From assembly GCF_004135605.1 (NCBI RefSeq), contig NZ_SDPT01000001.1, forward strand, positions 744,001 through 808,000: 64,000 nt of DNA, written 5' to 3'. The first letter of the stretch is position 1. Each line of letters starts with the position of its first letter. This DNA is from Sphingomonas desiccabilis. GTDB taxonomy: Bacteria > Pseudomonadota > Alphaproteobacteria > Sphingomonadales > Sphingomonadaceae. The notes below the pieces were generated by a model that was not told where the DNA came from, did not search any database, and was given only the letters and a program-made list of their open reading frames with translations. A program made the position numbers and the translations under genes. This document shows positions 8,727-17,841 of the stretch, one piece after another.

Positions 8727-9269
8727 ATGGAACTGACCGCACTCGACATCGTGGTGCTGCTGATCGTCGGCGGTGCCGCCCTGCTGGGCCTCAAGCGCGG
8801 CTTCGTGACCGAAGTGCTGTCGCTGATGGCCTGGATCTTCGTCGTGTTCGCGATCAAGCTGTTCCACACGCCGGTCAGCGCCGCGCTGGTGGGCGTGATC
8901 GGCACTTCGGCGGGCGCTGCCACGCTGGCCTTCGCGCTGATCGCCGGCATCGTCTATTTCCTCGGGCGGCTCGTGGCCAACGGCGTGGGCTCGCGGACCC
9001 GCACCTCGATCCTGGGGCCGGTCGACCGCGCGCTCGGCTTCGGCTTCGGCGCGGTGAAGGGCCTGGTGCTGTGCAGCCTCGGCTTCCTGCTCCTGGTGCT
9101 GGCCATCGACACCATCGCGGGCGGCCCTAAGCGCCGGCCGGACTGGATCACCCAGTCGCGCACCTATGCGCTGCTCGACTCCACCAGCGCCAGCATCGCC
9201 GACGTCGTCTACCGGCGCCGTCGTGGCGAGCCGATGTTCGGGGACGCCCCGGCGAACACGTCCTACTGA
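8727..9269 (+). CDS. CvpA family inner-membrane protein
   Basis: This 180-residue membrane protein has four hydrophobic segments and the family start A-L-D-I-V-V-L-L-I-V-G-G-A-A-L-L-G-L-K-R-G-F. CvpA was named for its need in colicin V production; its molecular role is unclear and may concern envelope homeostasis. The C-terminus is polar and ends in a proline-rich tail (M-F-G-D-A-P). In many proteobacteria cvpA precedes purF; here it is followed by an Fe-S scaffold gene instead. Confidence 0.9.
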   Translation: MELTALDIVVLLIVGGAALLGLKRGFVTEVLSLMAWIFVVFAIKLFHTPVSAALVGVIGTSAGAATLAFALIAGIVYFLGRLVANGVGSRTRTSILGPVDRALGFGFGAVKGLVLCSLGFLLLVLAIDTIAGGPKRRPDWITQSRTYALLDSTSASIADVVYRRRRGEPMFGDAPANTSY

Positions 9270-9318
9270 TGTTTTTTGGGGTGCGTTGCCCCTCGCACCC
9301 GGCGCATCGGCAGTCTAC

Positions 9319-9762
9319 ATGCAGGACGTGACCGCGCCGCTCTACAACACCGAGATCCTGCGGCTTGCCGCAACCATCCCCCACCAGCAGCGACTCGATT
9401 CCCCCATGGCGAGCGTGGAAAAGCGCTCTCCGGTGTGCGGCAGCCGCGTCACCGTCGACCTCAACCTAGATGCGGCGGGGCGGGTATCCGAACTCGGCAT
9501 GCTCGTGCGCGCCTGCGCGCTCGGTCAGGCATCCTCGTCGCTGATGGCCGCGCATGCGATCGGCCGTACCCCCGAGGAGCTGGACGCGGCGCGGGCCGCG
9601 CTGTCGGATTGGCTCGCGGGCGGGGAGGGACCTCCCGACTGGCCGGGGCTCGCGCTGTTCGAGCCGGCGCTGCCGCATAGCGCCCGCCATGCCTCGATCC
9701 GCCTGGCGTTCGAGGCGGCGGCCGAGGCGGCCCGATCCGCTCGCGAGGGGCGACCCGGCTGA
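9319..9762 (+). CDS. Iron-sulfur cluster assembly scaffold protein (IscU/NifU-like)
   Basis: A 147-residue relative of IscU/NifU N-terminal scaffolds, on which Fe-S clusters are built. Two of the three ligand cysteines are visible: C40 in S-P-V-C-G-S-R and C66 in R-A-C-A-L-G-Q-A-S-S-S. The position that should hold the third cysteine reads H-A-S-I-R-L-A-F, with serine at 126, so it cannot assemble a cluster with the classical ligand set. The frame is open upstream, but the ATG at 9319 gives the compact family length. It overlaps the antiporter gene by 1 bp (TGATG). Confidence 0.8.
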   Translation: MQDVTAPLYNTEILRLAATIPHQQRLDSPMASVEKRSPVCGSRVTVDLNLDAAGRVSELGMLVRACALGQASSSLMAAHAIGRTPEELDAARAALSDWLAGGEGPPDWPGLALFEPALPHSARHASIRLAFEAAAEAARSAREGRPG

Positions 9763-11543
9763 TGGATGCGCATTCCACCACGTCGTTCGTCCGGGACTTC
9801 GCGCCGCTGCTTGGGGCAGCGCTTCTGTTCGTCCTGATCTTCCGCAAGCTGAAGCTCGGCGCGACCCTGGGCTTCCTGGTCGCGGGCGTCGTGGTGGGGC
9901 CGCAGGTCCTCGCCCTCGGGGGCGATGCCGAGGCCAAGATGGGCATCGCGGAGCTCGGCATCACGCTGCTCCTGTTCCTGGTCGGGCTGGAACTGAGCCC
10001 GTCGCGGCTGTGGCGGATGAAGCGCGACATCTTCGGCTTCGGCCTGCTCCAGGTGACCTTGTGCGGCATCGCGATCACCGGTGTCGTCTGGTTGTTCACG
10101 CGCTTCACCATCCCTGCAGCCCTTGCGCTCGGTCTGCCGCTGGCGCTGTCCTCGACCGCGCAGGTACTGCCGATGCTGCAATCGGCCGGGCGTCTGAAGA
10201 CGCCCTACGGCGAGCGCGCCTTTTCGATCCTTCTGTTCCAGGATCTGTCGATCGTCCCGCTGATCACCATCGTGGCGGCGCTTTCGCGCAACCCGGCCGA
10301 CGTCGGCGGACCACCGGGATGGATGCTGGCGCTCTACACGGTGCTGGCGATCACCGGATTGATCCTCGCCGGCCGTTTCCTGTTGCGGCCGCTCTTCCGC
10401 CTGATCGGCAATCTGGGCGAGCGCGAGATGTTCGTGTTCGCGGGGCTGTTCACGGTCATCGCGTCCGCGGCGGTGATGGAGGCGCTGGGTCTTTCGACCG
10501 CGCTTGGCGCCTTCATCGCAGGGGTGATGCTGGCGGACAGCCCCTATCGCCACGAGCTCGAGGCGGACGTCGAGCCGTTCCGCGCGATCCTGCTCGGCCT
10601 GTTCTTCCTCTCCGTTGGCATGCTGCTCGACCTCTCCGCCATTGCCGAGCGGCCGGTGTTCGTGACCGGCATGGCGCTGGCGCTGATCGCGACCAAGGCG
10701 GTGGTGATCGGGTTGCTGGCGCTGCTGTTCGGGATGCCGTGGCGCAAGGCGATGGCGCTCGGCCTGTTGCTGAGTCAGGGCGGCGAGTTCGGCTTCGTGC
10801 TGTTCGCCCAGGCCCAGCATGCGCTGCTGATCGCGCCCGAGGCTGCGAGCGTGTTCGGTGCCGTCGTCACGCTGTCGATGGCCACAACGCCGTTCCTGAT
10901 GATGCTCACCCGCCGCTTCCGCGTGGAGCCCCAGGCGAGCACCGACGGCCTCGACGGGCCCAAGCACGACGGCGCCGCCGCGCTGGTGATCGGCTATGGC
11001 CGCTTCGGGCAGACCGTGGGGCAGATGCTGATCGGCCAGGGCGTCAGCGTGACGCTGATCGACACGGACCCGGTCACCATCGAGCGCGCCGGCGACTTCG
11101 GCATGAAGGTCTATTACGGCGATGGCACCCGCATCGATACGCTGCGCCGGGCGGGCGCGGACGAGGCGCAGTTGCTGCTGTTTTGCATCGATGGCCAACA
11201 GATGGAGCCCGGCGACATCGAAGCGGTGAAGCTCGCGTTCCCCGACGCCGTGATCTTCATGCGGGTCTTCGATCGCCTGTCGATCCTGCGCCTGAAGGGC
11301 GCCCCGGTGGAGGGCTACGTCCGCGAGGTGTTCGACGCCGCAGTCGCCATGGCGCGCAAGGCGATGGCGTGCGTCGGTGTGGACGAGGCGGAGATCGATC
11401 GGACCGAAGAGGCCTATCGCAAGCTGGACACCAAGCGGCTCTCCCAGCAGCTCGAGGCCCAGGACCTGTATGCCGGGCGTGAGGCGATGTTCAGCCAGGA
11501 ACGGGGAAGCGCCGCACGCGACGGGCTTTCGCGCGAGGCATGA
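9762..11543 (+). CDS. Monovalent cation:proton antiporter-2 (KefB/KefC type)
   Basis: This 593-residue CPA2 transporter has about 12 hydrophobic segments over residues 15-385 and a cytosolic TrkA-N (RCK) domain at about 405-520 (V-I-G-Y-G-R-F-G-Q-T-V-G, then the nucleotide-binding aspartate in L-I-D-T-D-P). The membrane part has the CPA2 signature G-V-V-V-G-P and L-L-L-F-L-V-G-L-E-L. Such proteins export K+ in exchange for protons and are gated by glutathione adducts or NAD(H). It follows the scaffold gene with a 1-bp overlap. The exact ion and ligand are inferred from the family. Confidence 0.92.
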   Translation: MDAHSTTSFVRDFAPLLGAALLFVLIFRKLKLGATLGFLVAGVVVGPQVLALGGDAEAKMGIAELGITLLLFLVGLELSPSRLWRMKRDIFGFGLLQVTLCGIAITGVVWLFTRFTIPAALALGLPLALSSTAQVLPMLQSAGRLKTPYGERAFSILLFQDLSIVPLITIVAALSRNPADVGGPPGWMLALYTVLAITGLILAGRFLLRPLFRLIGNLGEREMFVFAGLFTVIASAAVMEALGLSTALGAFIAGVMLADSPYRHELEADVEPFRAILLGLFFLSVGMLLDLSAIAERPVFVTGMALALIATKAVVIGLLALLFGMPWRKAMALGLLLSQGGEFGFVLFAQAQHALLIAPEAASVFGAVVTLSMATTPFLMMLTRRFRVEPQASTDGLDGPKHDGAAALVIGYGRFGQTVGQMLIGQGVSVTLIDTDPVTIERAGDFGMKVYYGDGTRIDTLRRAGADEAQLLLFCIDGQQMEPGDIEAVKLAFPDAVIFMRVFDRLSILRLKGAPVEGYVREVFDAAVAMARKAMACVGVDEAEIDRTEEAYRKLDTKRLSQQLEAQDLYAGREAMFSQERGSAARDGLSREA

Positions 11544-11559
11544 GGGAAAGGGATCGTCT

Positions 11560-11892
11560 ATGAACCTGCTGATGCTTCTGGCCGCGTTGTCGGGCGCGCT
11601 CGCGGTCGCGGCCGGGGCCTTCGGCGCCCATGGTGCCGAGGGACAGGCGCGGGAATGGCTGCAGACGGGCGGCCAGTATCAGCTCGTCCATGCCGTTGCC
11701 GCACTGGTCGCGCTCCGGCTGGAGGCGCGCGGACCCGGTTGGCTGTTCGTAGCCGGGGCGATGGTCTTTGCCGGCACGCTTTATGCCATGGCCTTGGGGG
11801 CGCCGCGCTGGCTCGGCGCGGTCACCCCGATTGGTGGCACCTTGCTGATCCTCGGCTGGCTCTGGCTGGCCTGGACCGGCGTGCGCGGCTGA
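11560..11892 (+). CDS. DUF423 family membrane protein
   Basis: A 110-residue inner-membrane protein of the DUF423/YgdD family with four hydrophobic segments. The family signature G-A-F-G-A-H-G and the later G-G-Q-Y-Q-L-V-H-A are both present. Function is unknown. The ATG at 11560 is preceded by GAGGGAAAGG. It ends 2 bp before the convergent aroB, with no room for a dedicated terminator. Confidence 0.9.
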   Translation: MNLLMLLAALSGALAVAAGAFGAHGAEGQAREWLQTGGQYQLVHAVAALVALRLEARGPGWLFVAGAMVFAGTLYAMALGAPRWLGAVTPIGGTLLILGWLWLAWTGVRG

Positions 11893-11894
11893 GC

Positions 11895-12995
11895 TTAGCG
11901 CGGCTGCGTGTCGAGGAACGCCGCGATCTCGTCCAGCGCCACGCCGCGGTCGACATAGGTCTGGCCGATCCCGCGCGCCAGTAGCAGCGCGAGCGTGCCG
12001 CTCTCCATCTTCTTGTCGTGGCGCATATGGTCGACCAGCCGAGCACCGCCCGCCGAAATGCCTGCGGCTGCAAGCCCGTCCGGGAGGCCCGCCGCGCGCA
12101 GATGGGCCGCCACCCGCGCCGAATCTTCGGGCGGGCACAGGCCGCGGCTCGCCGAAAAGGCGAAGGCGAGTGCCATGCCTGCCGCAACCGCTTCGCCGTG
12201 CAGCAGCGATCCGTCGAAGCCGGCCTCCGCCTCCAGCGCGTGGCCGAAGGTGTGGCCGAGGTTGAGCAGCGCGCGTCGGCCGCTCGTCTCGCGCTCGTCC
12301 TCCCCGACGATGCGCGCCTTGGCCGCGACCGATCGCGCGATCGCGATCTCGCGCGCTTCCGGGTCCCCCGCGAGCAGCCGGTCGGCATTGCCCTCGCACC
12401 AAGCGAAGAACTCGGGATCGTCGATCAGGCCGTATTTGGCCACCTCGGCATAGCCCGCGCGGACCTCGCGCAATGGCAGGGTGTCGAGCGTCGTCGGATC
12501 GATGAGCACGATCGCCGGCTGGTGGAAGGCGCCGACGAGGTTCTTGCCCGCCTGCGTGTTGATGCCGGTCTTGCCGCCGACCGACGAATCGACCTGCGCC
12601 AGCAGGGTGGTCGGCACCTGCACGAAGCCGCAGCCCCGCTTCAGGATGGCGCTCGCAAAGCCTACCAGGTCCCCGATCACGCCGCCTCCGAGTGCGATCA
12701 CATGGTCGCGCCGTTCGACTCCGAGCGCGAGCAATCGATCCATCAGCAGTTCGAGAGTGGCCCAGCTCTTGGACCCTTCGCCGGCCGGCAGCACGATCGC
12801 CTCGCTCGCGATCCCCGCCGCGGCGAGAGACGCGCGCAGGGTCTCCAAGTGCGGCGCGACCGCCTCGTCGGCCACGATCGGCATCGGCCTGCCGCGTGCG
12901 ATCGGCGCCAGCAACGCCCCGGCCCGCGCGAGCAGCCCCGCCTCGATGACGACGTCATAGCTGCGGGCGCCGAGCGAAACGGGAATGGTGGTCAC
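11895..12995 (-). CDS. aroB: 3-dehydroquinate synthase
   Basis: AroB (366 residues) converts DAHP to 3-dehydroquinate, step two of the shikimate pathway, using NAD+ and a divalent metal. The glycine-rich G-G-G-V-I-G-D-L-V-G-F-A, the V-P-T-T-L-L-A-Q-V-D-S-S-V-G-G-K-T-G-I-N stretch and the metal-binding G-H-T-F-G-H-A-L-E are all present. The start is GTG and overlaps the aroK stop by 4 bp (GTGA), so aroK-aroB is one translationally coupled unit as in most proteobacteria. Confidence 0.97.
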   Translation of the reverse strand: MTTIPVSLGARSYDVVIEAGLLARAGALLAPIARGRPMPIVADEAVAPHLETLRASLAAAGIASEAIVLPAGEGSKSWATLELLMDRLLALGVERRDHVIALGGGVIGDLVGFASAILKRGCGFVQVPTTLLAQVDSSVGGKTGINTQAGKNLVGAFHQPAIVLIDPTTLDTLPLREVRAGYAEVAKYGLIDDPEFFAWCEGNADRLLAGDPEAREIAIARSVAAKARIVGEDERETSGRRALLNLGHTFGHALEAEAGFDGSLLHGEAVAAGMALAFAFSASRGLCPPEDSARVAAHLRAAGLPDGLAAAGISAGGARLVDHMRHDKKMESGTLALLLARGIGQTYVDRGVALDEIAAFLDTQPR

Positions 12996-13531
12996 GGGCG
13001 GATCGCCTCCAAGATGGCGTTGACGGTGGCTTCGTGCGGCGCCTGCTGGCTGACGATGTGCACGGGAGCCATGGCGTAGAACGGGTTGCGGATCGCGGCG
13101 AGCTCGGTCAGCACCGCCTTGGCATCCTTGCCGCGCAACAGCGGGCGGTGGTCGCGGCGGCCGACCCGCTCGGCGAGCACCGCCGGCGCGGCGTCGAGCC
13201 AGATGGCGAGGCCATGTTCCAGGATCAGCGCGCGCGTCTCTTCGTTGATGAAGGCGCCGCCGCCGGTGGCGATCACCTTGGGGCTGCCGTCGATCAACCG
13301 GGCGATGACGCGGCGCTCCCCGTCGCGGAAGTGCGCTTCGCCGAACCGCTCGAACATCTCGGCGATGGTCATGCCGGCGGCGCGCTCGATCTCATTGTCC
13401 GCGTCGACGAAGGGCAGGCGCATGCGGTGCGCCAGCCGGCGACCGACAGTGGATTTGCCCACGCCCATCAGCCCGACCAGCACGATCGGCTTTCCGCTCC
13501 ACGGCGGTGTCGAGGCATGGGTTTGCAGCAT
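12992..13531 (-). CDS. aroK: Shikimate kinase
   Basis: AroK (179 residues) phosphorylates shikimate. The P-loop G-L-M-G-V-G-K-S-T-V-G, the shikimate-binding D-A-D-N-E-I-E, the F-R-x-G-E-R-R motif and G-G-G-A-F agree with the family. The frame is open for another 247 codons upstream, but that stretch is antisense to other genes; the ATG at 13531 gives the standard size. It is first in the aroK-aroB unit, with an 81-bp gap to the divergent small membrane protein that probably holds both promoters. Confidence 0.96.
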   Translation of the reverse strand: MLQTHASTPPWSGKPIVLVGLMGVGKSTVGRRLAHRMRLPFVDADNEIERAAGMTIAEMFERFGEAHFRDGERRVIARLIDGSPKVIATGGGAFINEETRALILEHGLAIWLDAAPAVLAERVGRRDHRPLLRGKDAKAVLTELAAIRNPFYAMAPVHIVSQQAPHEATVNAILEAIRP

Positions 13532-13612
13532 CGTGGCCGGCGCTATACAGCGTGGCGGCGCGCGGGCAAAAAGCTTGTGCGCCCGCTTCGCAATCGTGAG
13601 TTTTCGTCCGCC

Positions 13613-13750
13613 ATGTCCCGATCGCTTGTCCTTCTGATCGTCGTCCTGCTGGTTCTCGTCGGCGGGCTGTTCTTCCTGGCGGGTCGCCAGACGGAGAAGC
13701 AGCCGGTGCAGGTCGAAAAGGCGGTCTCGCTTGAAAATCTCCAGAACTAG
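13613..13750 (+). CDS. Small single-pass membrane protein
   Basis: A 45-residue protein with one hydrophobic segment near the N-terminus (L-V-L-L-I-V-V-L-L-V-L-V-G-G-L-F-F-L) and a charged tail (R-Q-T-E-K-Q). I know of no named family. It begins right after the aroK promoter region and overlaps the next gene by 20 bp in another frame, so the two are almost surely cotranscribed. It may assist the secreted protein that follows, but no function can be assigned. Confidence 0.6.
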   Translation: MSRSLVLLIVVLLVLVGGLFFLAGRQTEKQPVQVEKAVSLENLQN

Positions 13751-15509
13751 CAGCTTCGCCTCGGTTCTGGTGCTGGCCGGCCTCGTCGGCCTGCCGGCGC
13801 TCGGCCAGGACGTCCCCGAATCACTGCTGCCGCCCGGGTTCAACGATCCGGTCGCGCCGGCGCCTGCGCCAGCGCAGCAGCCGGCGGCACGACCCTCCGG
13901 GGTGCCGCAGGCGCCGATCGCGGGCCCCGGACCCATTCCGACGCCCACGCCGACCCCGACGCCCACTGCAACGGCAAGGCCGGTCGACCCGAAGCTCCTC
14001 GCGCAGTACGAACTGCCGGAGTATGCGCGGCGGTCGACCGCGCACATCGGCATCGACGGCGCCGGGCTGGGGCGCAACGCCTTCGCCGGCGCCGACGGGC
14101 GCATGCTGGAGACGCTTATGCGCCGGCTCGACGCGCCGGTCGCATCGCGCTGGCTGTCGATCGCGCTGCGTCGCGCACTCGCCTCCGACGTGGACACGCC
14201 TGCCCGGGTCAGCGGGCCGGACTTTGCCGCCGAGCGTGCCTGGCTGCTGCTGCGGATGGGGGAAGCGCCCACCGCGCGTGCCGTGGTGCAGTCGGTCGAT
14301 GCCGAAAACTACACGCCCAAGATGTACCAGGTCGCCATGCAGGCGGCGCTGGCGACGGCCGATCCGGCGGCGATGTGCGGGATCGTCGAGCCGGCGCAGC
14401 GTGTCTCGCAGGAGCGTGGTTGGCAGCTCGCCCGTGCGATGTGCGCCGGACTTGCCGGCGAGCCCAAGCAGGCGGGCATGTTGATCGACCAGGCGCGCCG
14501 TGCCTTTCGCCGGCGGGCAGTCGGTGCCGACATCGATCTGAAGCTCGCCGAGAAGGTGCTCGGTGCAGGGGCTCAGGGCCGTCGATCGGTCACGATCGAA
14601 TGGGACGGCGTGGAGCAGCTCAGCGCCTGGCGCTGGGGCCTCGCGCACGCGACCGCGGTGGAAGTCCCGGCCGCGCTGTTCGACACGGTCGGGCCGCAGG
14701 TCCGGTATTGGAACGCGCTGATGCCCGCGGTTCCTCCCGAGCGCCGTGTGCCGGATGCCGAGCTTGCCGCTGCTCAGGGCGTGCTGTCCAGCGGCGCGCT
14801 GGTCGATCTCTATGCCGCCGTCGGCGAGCTGGACGATTCGCCGAGCGACTTGACCGCCGTCGCGCGCGACCTTCGCGAGGCTTTCGCGGCAGCGCAGGTG
14901 GCCGATCGCATGACGGCGCTGCGCCAGGTCTGGACCGGCGCGACCGGGGCCCAGCGCAGCTATGCGCGGCGCGTGCTCACCGCGCGCGCGGCCTCGGCGA
15001 TCCCGCCGTCGGCCGACTATGCCGCGGATGCGGACGCGCTCGTCGCATCGATGCTGTCGGCCGGCATGGACCTGCGTGCGCTCCGCTGGCGCTCGGTCGC
15101 GCCGGAGGGCGGCGACGCCTGGGCGATGCTGGCGCTTGCCGATCCGCGTGCTCGGCAGGTCTCGCAGCGCGCCGTATTGCGCTACGCCGATGGCGACGCG
15201 CGCAAGGGGCAACTGCTGCTCGCCGGCCTCGCGGGCCTGGGCCGGCTTCCGGCAGAGGACGCGGCGGAACTCGCACAGTCGCTCGATGTGCCGATCGGGG
15301 CGGAGAACGCCTGGACACGCGCCATCACGCTTGCGGCCGGGCGCGACCAGCCGGGAAGCGTCCTGGTGCTCGCCGCGGCGGGCATGCAGACGCGGGACTG
15401 GCGCGGCGTTTCGCCCCAGGCACTGTTCCACATCGTCGCCGCCTTGCGGGCGGTCGGTCTCGAGGGGGAAGCACGCATGATCGCTGCCGAGGCGATCGCA
15501 CGCGCGTGA
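13731..15509 (+). CDS. Hypothetical exported protein
   Basis: I do not recognise a characterised family. The 592-residue product starts with a likely signal peptide (S-S-F-A-S-V-L-V-L-A-G-L-V-G-L-P-A-L-G-Q). A Pro/Ala/Thr-rich linker with a P-T repeat follows at about residues 65-82, then a long, mostly helical, alanine-rich region without membrane segments. It is probably periplasmic. It overlaps the 45-residue membrane protein upstream. Its stop codon overlaps the GTG start of the recombinase gene, so the three genes form one tight unit. The alpha-helical repeats could be a degenerate TPR-like solenoid, which is only a visual impression. Confidence 0.65.
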   Translation: MKISRTSSFASVLVLAGLVGLPALGQDVPESLLPPGFNDPVAPAPAPAQQPAARPSGVPQAPIAGPGPIPTPTPTPTPTATARPVDPKLLAQYELPEYARRSTAHIGIDGAGLGRNAFAGADGRMLETLMRRLDAPVASRWLSIALRRALASDVDTPARVSGPDFAAERAWLLLRMGEAPTARAVVQSVDAENYTPKMYQVAMQAALATADPAAMCGIVEPAQRVSQERGWQLARAMCAGLAGEPKQAGMLIDQARRAFRRRAVGADIDLKLAEKVLGAGAQGRRSVTIEWDGVEQLSAWRWGLAHATAVEVPAALFDTVGPQVRYWNALMPAVPPERRVPDAELAAAQGVLSSGALVDLYAAVGELDDSPSDLTAVARDLREAFAAAQVADRMTALRQVWTGATGAQRSYARRVLTARAASAIPPSADYAADADALVASMLSAGMDLRALRWRSVAPEGGDAWAMLALADPRARQVSQRAVLRYADGDARKGQLLLAGLAGLGRLPAEDAAELAQSLDVPIGAENAWTRAITLAAGRDQPGSVLVLAAAGMQTRDWRGVSPQALFHIVAALRAVGLEGEARMIAAEAIARA

Positions 15510-16426
15510 GCGACGGCGGTGCGCCCGCCGGCAGCGATCGCATCCTGATCGACCGCTTCCTGGAAATGCTGGCGGCAGAGGCGGGGGCGGCGCGCAACAC
15601 CTTGCTCGCCTATGGAACCGATCTGCGGCTCGCATCGGATGCGCTCGCGGGCCGGCTTGCCGATGCCGATCGTCCGGCGCTGGAACGGCTCGCCGAAGAA
15701 TGGCGCGATCTCTCGCGGGCCACGGTCGCGCGCAAGTCGGCTGCCTTGCGGCGCTTCTTCGCCTTTCTTGCCGAAGAGGGGCTTCGCGCGGACGACCCCG
15801 GTCGTGCACTTCCGCGGCCGGGAAGCGCACGGCCGTTGCCGCGGACGCTGTCTTCGGCAGATGTGGACCGCTTGTTCGAGGCGATCGAGGCCCGGATCGC
15901 GCGCGATCCACCGAACCCCCTCGACCTTCGCCTCGCAGCGCTGGTGGAACTGCTCTACGGCTCCGGGTTGCGGGCAACCGAACTCGTGTCGCTGCCACGC
16001 ACCGCCATTGCGACGGATCGGCCGTATCTGATCTTGCGCGGCAAGGGCGGGCGCGAGCGGATGGTCCCGGTCTCCGATCGCGCGCGCGCCGCGGTCGCCA
16101 GCTGGCGCGCCCATGTCCCGGCGGACAAGCCATGGCTGTTCCCATCGGGCAAGACGCATCTGTCGCGCATCCGCTTGTTCCAGCTGCTGAAGGCCCTGGC
16201 GGGGGAGGCGGGGATCCAGCCGGACCGGGTCAGCCCGCACGTCCTTCGCCACGCCTTTGCCACCCACCTGCTCGAAGGGGGTGCGGACCTGCGTGCGCTG
16301 CAGGCGATGCTGGGCCACGCCGACATCGCCACCACCGAAATCTACACCCATGTCGACAGCCAGCGCCTGGTCGAGCTGGTCAACGCCCGCCATCCGCTCG
16401 TTGACGCCCTCCGCCGCGCACCGTAA
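15506..16426 (+). CDS. xerD: Tyrosine recombinase XerD
   Basis: This 306-residue tyrosine recombinase has an N-terminal SAM-like core-binding domain (about 10-95) and a catalytic domain with all key residues: Arg in G-L-R-A-T-E, Lys in [26 protein letters not shown] and the nucleophile Tyr in I-Y-T-H-V. It closely resembles XerD, which with XerC resolves chromosome dimers at dif. The start is a GTG at 15506 that overlaps the upstream TGA by 3 bp. No integrative element surrounds it, so it looks like the housekeeping enzyme. Confidence 0.92.
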   Translation: MSDGGAPAGSDRILIDRFLEMLAAEAGAARNTLLAYGTDLRLASDALAGRLADADRPALERLAEEWRDLSRATVARKSAALRRFFAFLAEEGLRADDPGRALPRPGSARPLPRTLSSADVDRLFEAIEARIARDPPNPLDLRLAALVELLYGSGLRATELVSLPRTAIATDRPYLILRGKGGRERMVPVSDRARAAVASWRAHVPADKPWLFPSGKTHLSRIRLFQLLKALAGEAGIQPDRVSPHVLRHAFATHLLEGGADLRALQAMLGHADIATTEIYTHVDSQRLVELVNARHPLVDALRRAP

Positions 16427-16508
16427 CCGACACCCTGAAATTTGTTCGCCCCGCAGCCAGGTGCCGCGAGGAGCGGCAGCGCACCTAATCGAGACGGAAC
16501 CCGAGTTG

Positions 16509-17456
16509 ATGGCCACCTTTCTGGATTTCGAGAAGCCGATCGCCGAGCTGCAGGGCCGGATCGACGAGCTGCGCGACACCGCGGCCGGCGGAGAGGTCGA
16601 CATCGAGGCGGAAATCTCCAAGCTGCAGGGGAAGTCCGATCGGCTGCTGCGCGACACCTATGCGAAGCTGACGCCGTGGCAGAAGACCCAGGTCGCGCGT
16701 CATCCGGAGCGGCCGCACTTCAAGCACTACGTCGCAGCGCTGATCGAGGGCTTCATGCCATTGGGCGGCGATCGCGCCTTTGCCGACGATTCGGCGATCA
16801 TCGGCGGTCTCGGCCGGCTCAACGGCCGCAAGGTGATGGTGATCGGCCATGAGAAGGGCGACGACACCGCCAGCCGGCTCAAGCACAATTTCGGCATGGG
16901 CAAGCCGGAGGGCTATCGCAAGGCGATCCGCCTGATGCAGCTCGCCGACCGTTTCGGCCTGCCGGTGGTGACGCTGGTCGACACGTCGGGTGCGTTCCCC
17001 GGCATCCAGGCCGAAGAGCGCGGCCAAGCCGAGGCGATCGCCCGCTCGACCGAGGCGAGCCTGGCGCTCGGCGTGCCGATGGTCGCCGCGATCCTGGGCG
17101 AGGGCGGTTCGGGCGGCGCCGTGGCGCTGGCAGCCGGCAACCGGGTGCTGATGATGGAGCACGCGGTCTACTCGGTGATCTCGCCGGAAGGTTGCGCCTC
17201 GATCCTGTGGCGGACCGCCGATCGCGCGCCCGATGCGGCGGAGGCGATGAAGGTCACGGCGCAGGACCTGCAGGCGCTGGGCGTGATCGATACGATCGTG
17301 GCAGAGCCGCTGGGGGGCGCGCACCGCGACCCTGCTGCCGCGATCGCCTCCCTAGGCGAGGCGCTGGGCAGTGCCCTGGAGGAACTCGACGGCATCTCGG
17401 GCGAGCATCTCCGCCGGGAGCGCCGCGCCAAGTTCCTGAACATGGGACGCGGCTGA
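16509..17456 (+). CDS. accA: Acetyl-CoA carboxylase carboxyltransferase subunit alpha
   Basis: AccA (315 residues) forms, with AccD, the carboxyltransferase that makes malonyl-CoA for fatty-acid synthesis. The N-terminal D-F-E-K-P-I-A-E-L and the crotonase-fold core ([37 protein letters not shown]) match closely. The ATG at 16509 starts at the conserved N-terminus. A strong hairpin terminator follows at 17486. Confidence 0.97.
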   Translation: MATFLDFEKPIAELQGRIDELRDTAAGGEVDIEAEISKLQGKSDRLLRDTYAKLTPWQKTQVARHPERPHFKHYVAALIEGFMPLGGDRAFADDSAIIGGLGRLNGRKVMVIGHEKGDDTASRLKHNFGMGKPEGYRKAIRLMQLADRFGLPVVTLVDTSGAFPGIQAEERGQAEAIARSTEASLALGVPMVAAILGEGGSGGAVALAAGNRVLMMEHAVYSVISPEGCASILWRTADRAPDAAEAMKVTAQDLQALGVIDTIVAEPLGGAHRDPAAAIASLGEALGSALEELDGISGEHLRRERRAKFLNMGRG

Positions 17457-17485
17457 GGCGCCGACGCACCGGCAGGGGCAAAGAA

Positions 17486-17515
17486 AAAGGGGCGGAACCT
17501 GGGTTCCGCCCCTTT
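17486..17515. terminator. Bidirectional intrinsic terminator between accA and Flp pilin
   Basis: A 12-bp perfect stem (AAAGGGGCGGAA / TTCCGCCCCTTT) with a 6-nt loop lies between the convergent accA and pilin genes. The A-run on one side and the T-run on the other allow termination in both directions. Confidence 0.85.
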
Positions 17516-17539
17516 CGCGTTTCAGCGTTCGCGAGCGTC

Positions 17540-17713
17540 TTAGCTGGCTGCGTTCTGCAGCTTGCCGCTCACGTTGTTGAACGTGCCGCTCAGCGAGTTG
17601 CCGAGGCCGGACATGGCGGCGATCGCGGCGACGGCGATCAGGGCTGCGATCAGGCCGTACTCGATCGCGGTGGCGCCCTTGTTGTTCTTCAGGAAGGTGC
17701 GGATCTTCTGCAT
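17540..17713 (-). CDS. Flp family type IVb pilin
   Basis: A 57-residue pilin precursor. After a short basic leader (M-Q-K-I-R-T-F-L-K-N-N) comes the processing region K-G-A-T-A-I-E-Y-G, with the conserved Glu, then one hydrophobic helix. Flp pilins are assembled into adhesive tight-adherence pili by the Tad/Cpa machinery, none of which is encoded in this window. The second pilin-like gene follows upstream on the same strand. Confidence 0.93.
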   Translation of the reverse strand: MQKIRTFLKNNKGATAIEYGLIAALIAVAAIAAMSGLGNSLSGTFNNVSGKLQNAAS

Positions 17714-17841
17714 TGGGGTCTCCAACGTTCGTGCTTCAACATACCCGGCTGATCCGGGAGAGACCCGGTGCAGCATCCGTTGCTCTACCGACCTGTTCGT
17801 TGAAAAAGCGTTTAGGCGCGCGGACGGTGCGACGGGCGGGA

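Noticed and set aside
9276..9299. Hairpin GGGTGCG/CGCACCC after cvpA as a terminator
   Set aside because: The T-run precedes the stem on the coding strand, so it would not terminate cvpA transcription.
15506..16426. Recombinase as part of an integrative element
   Set aside because: All residues and context fit the housekeeping XerD; there is no cargo, attachment repeat or composition change.
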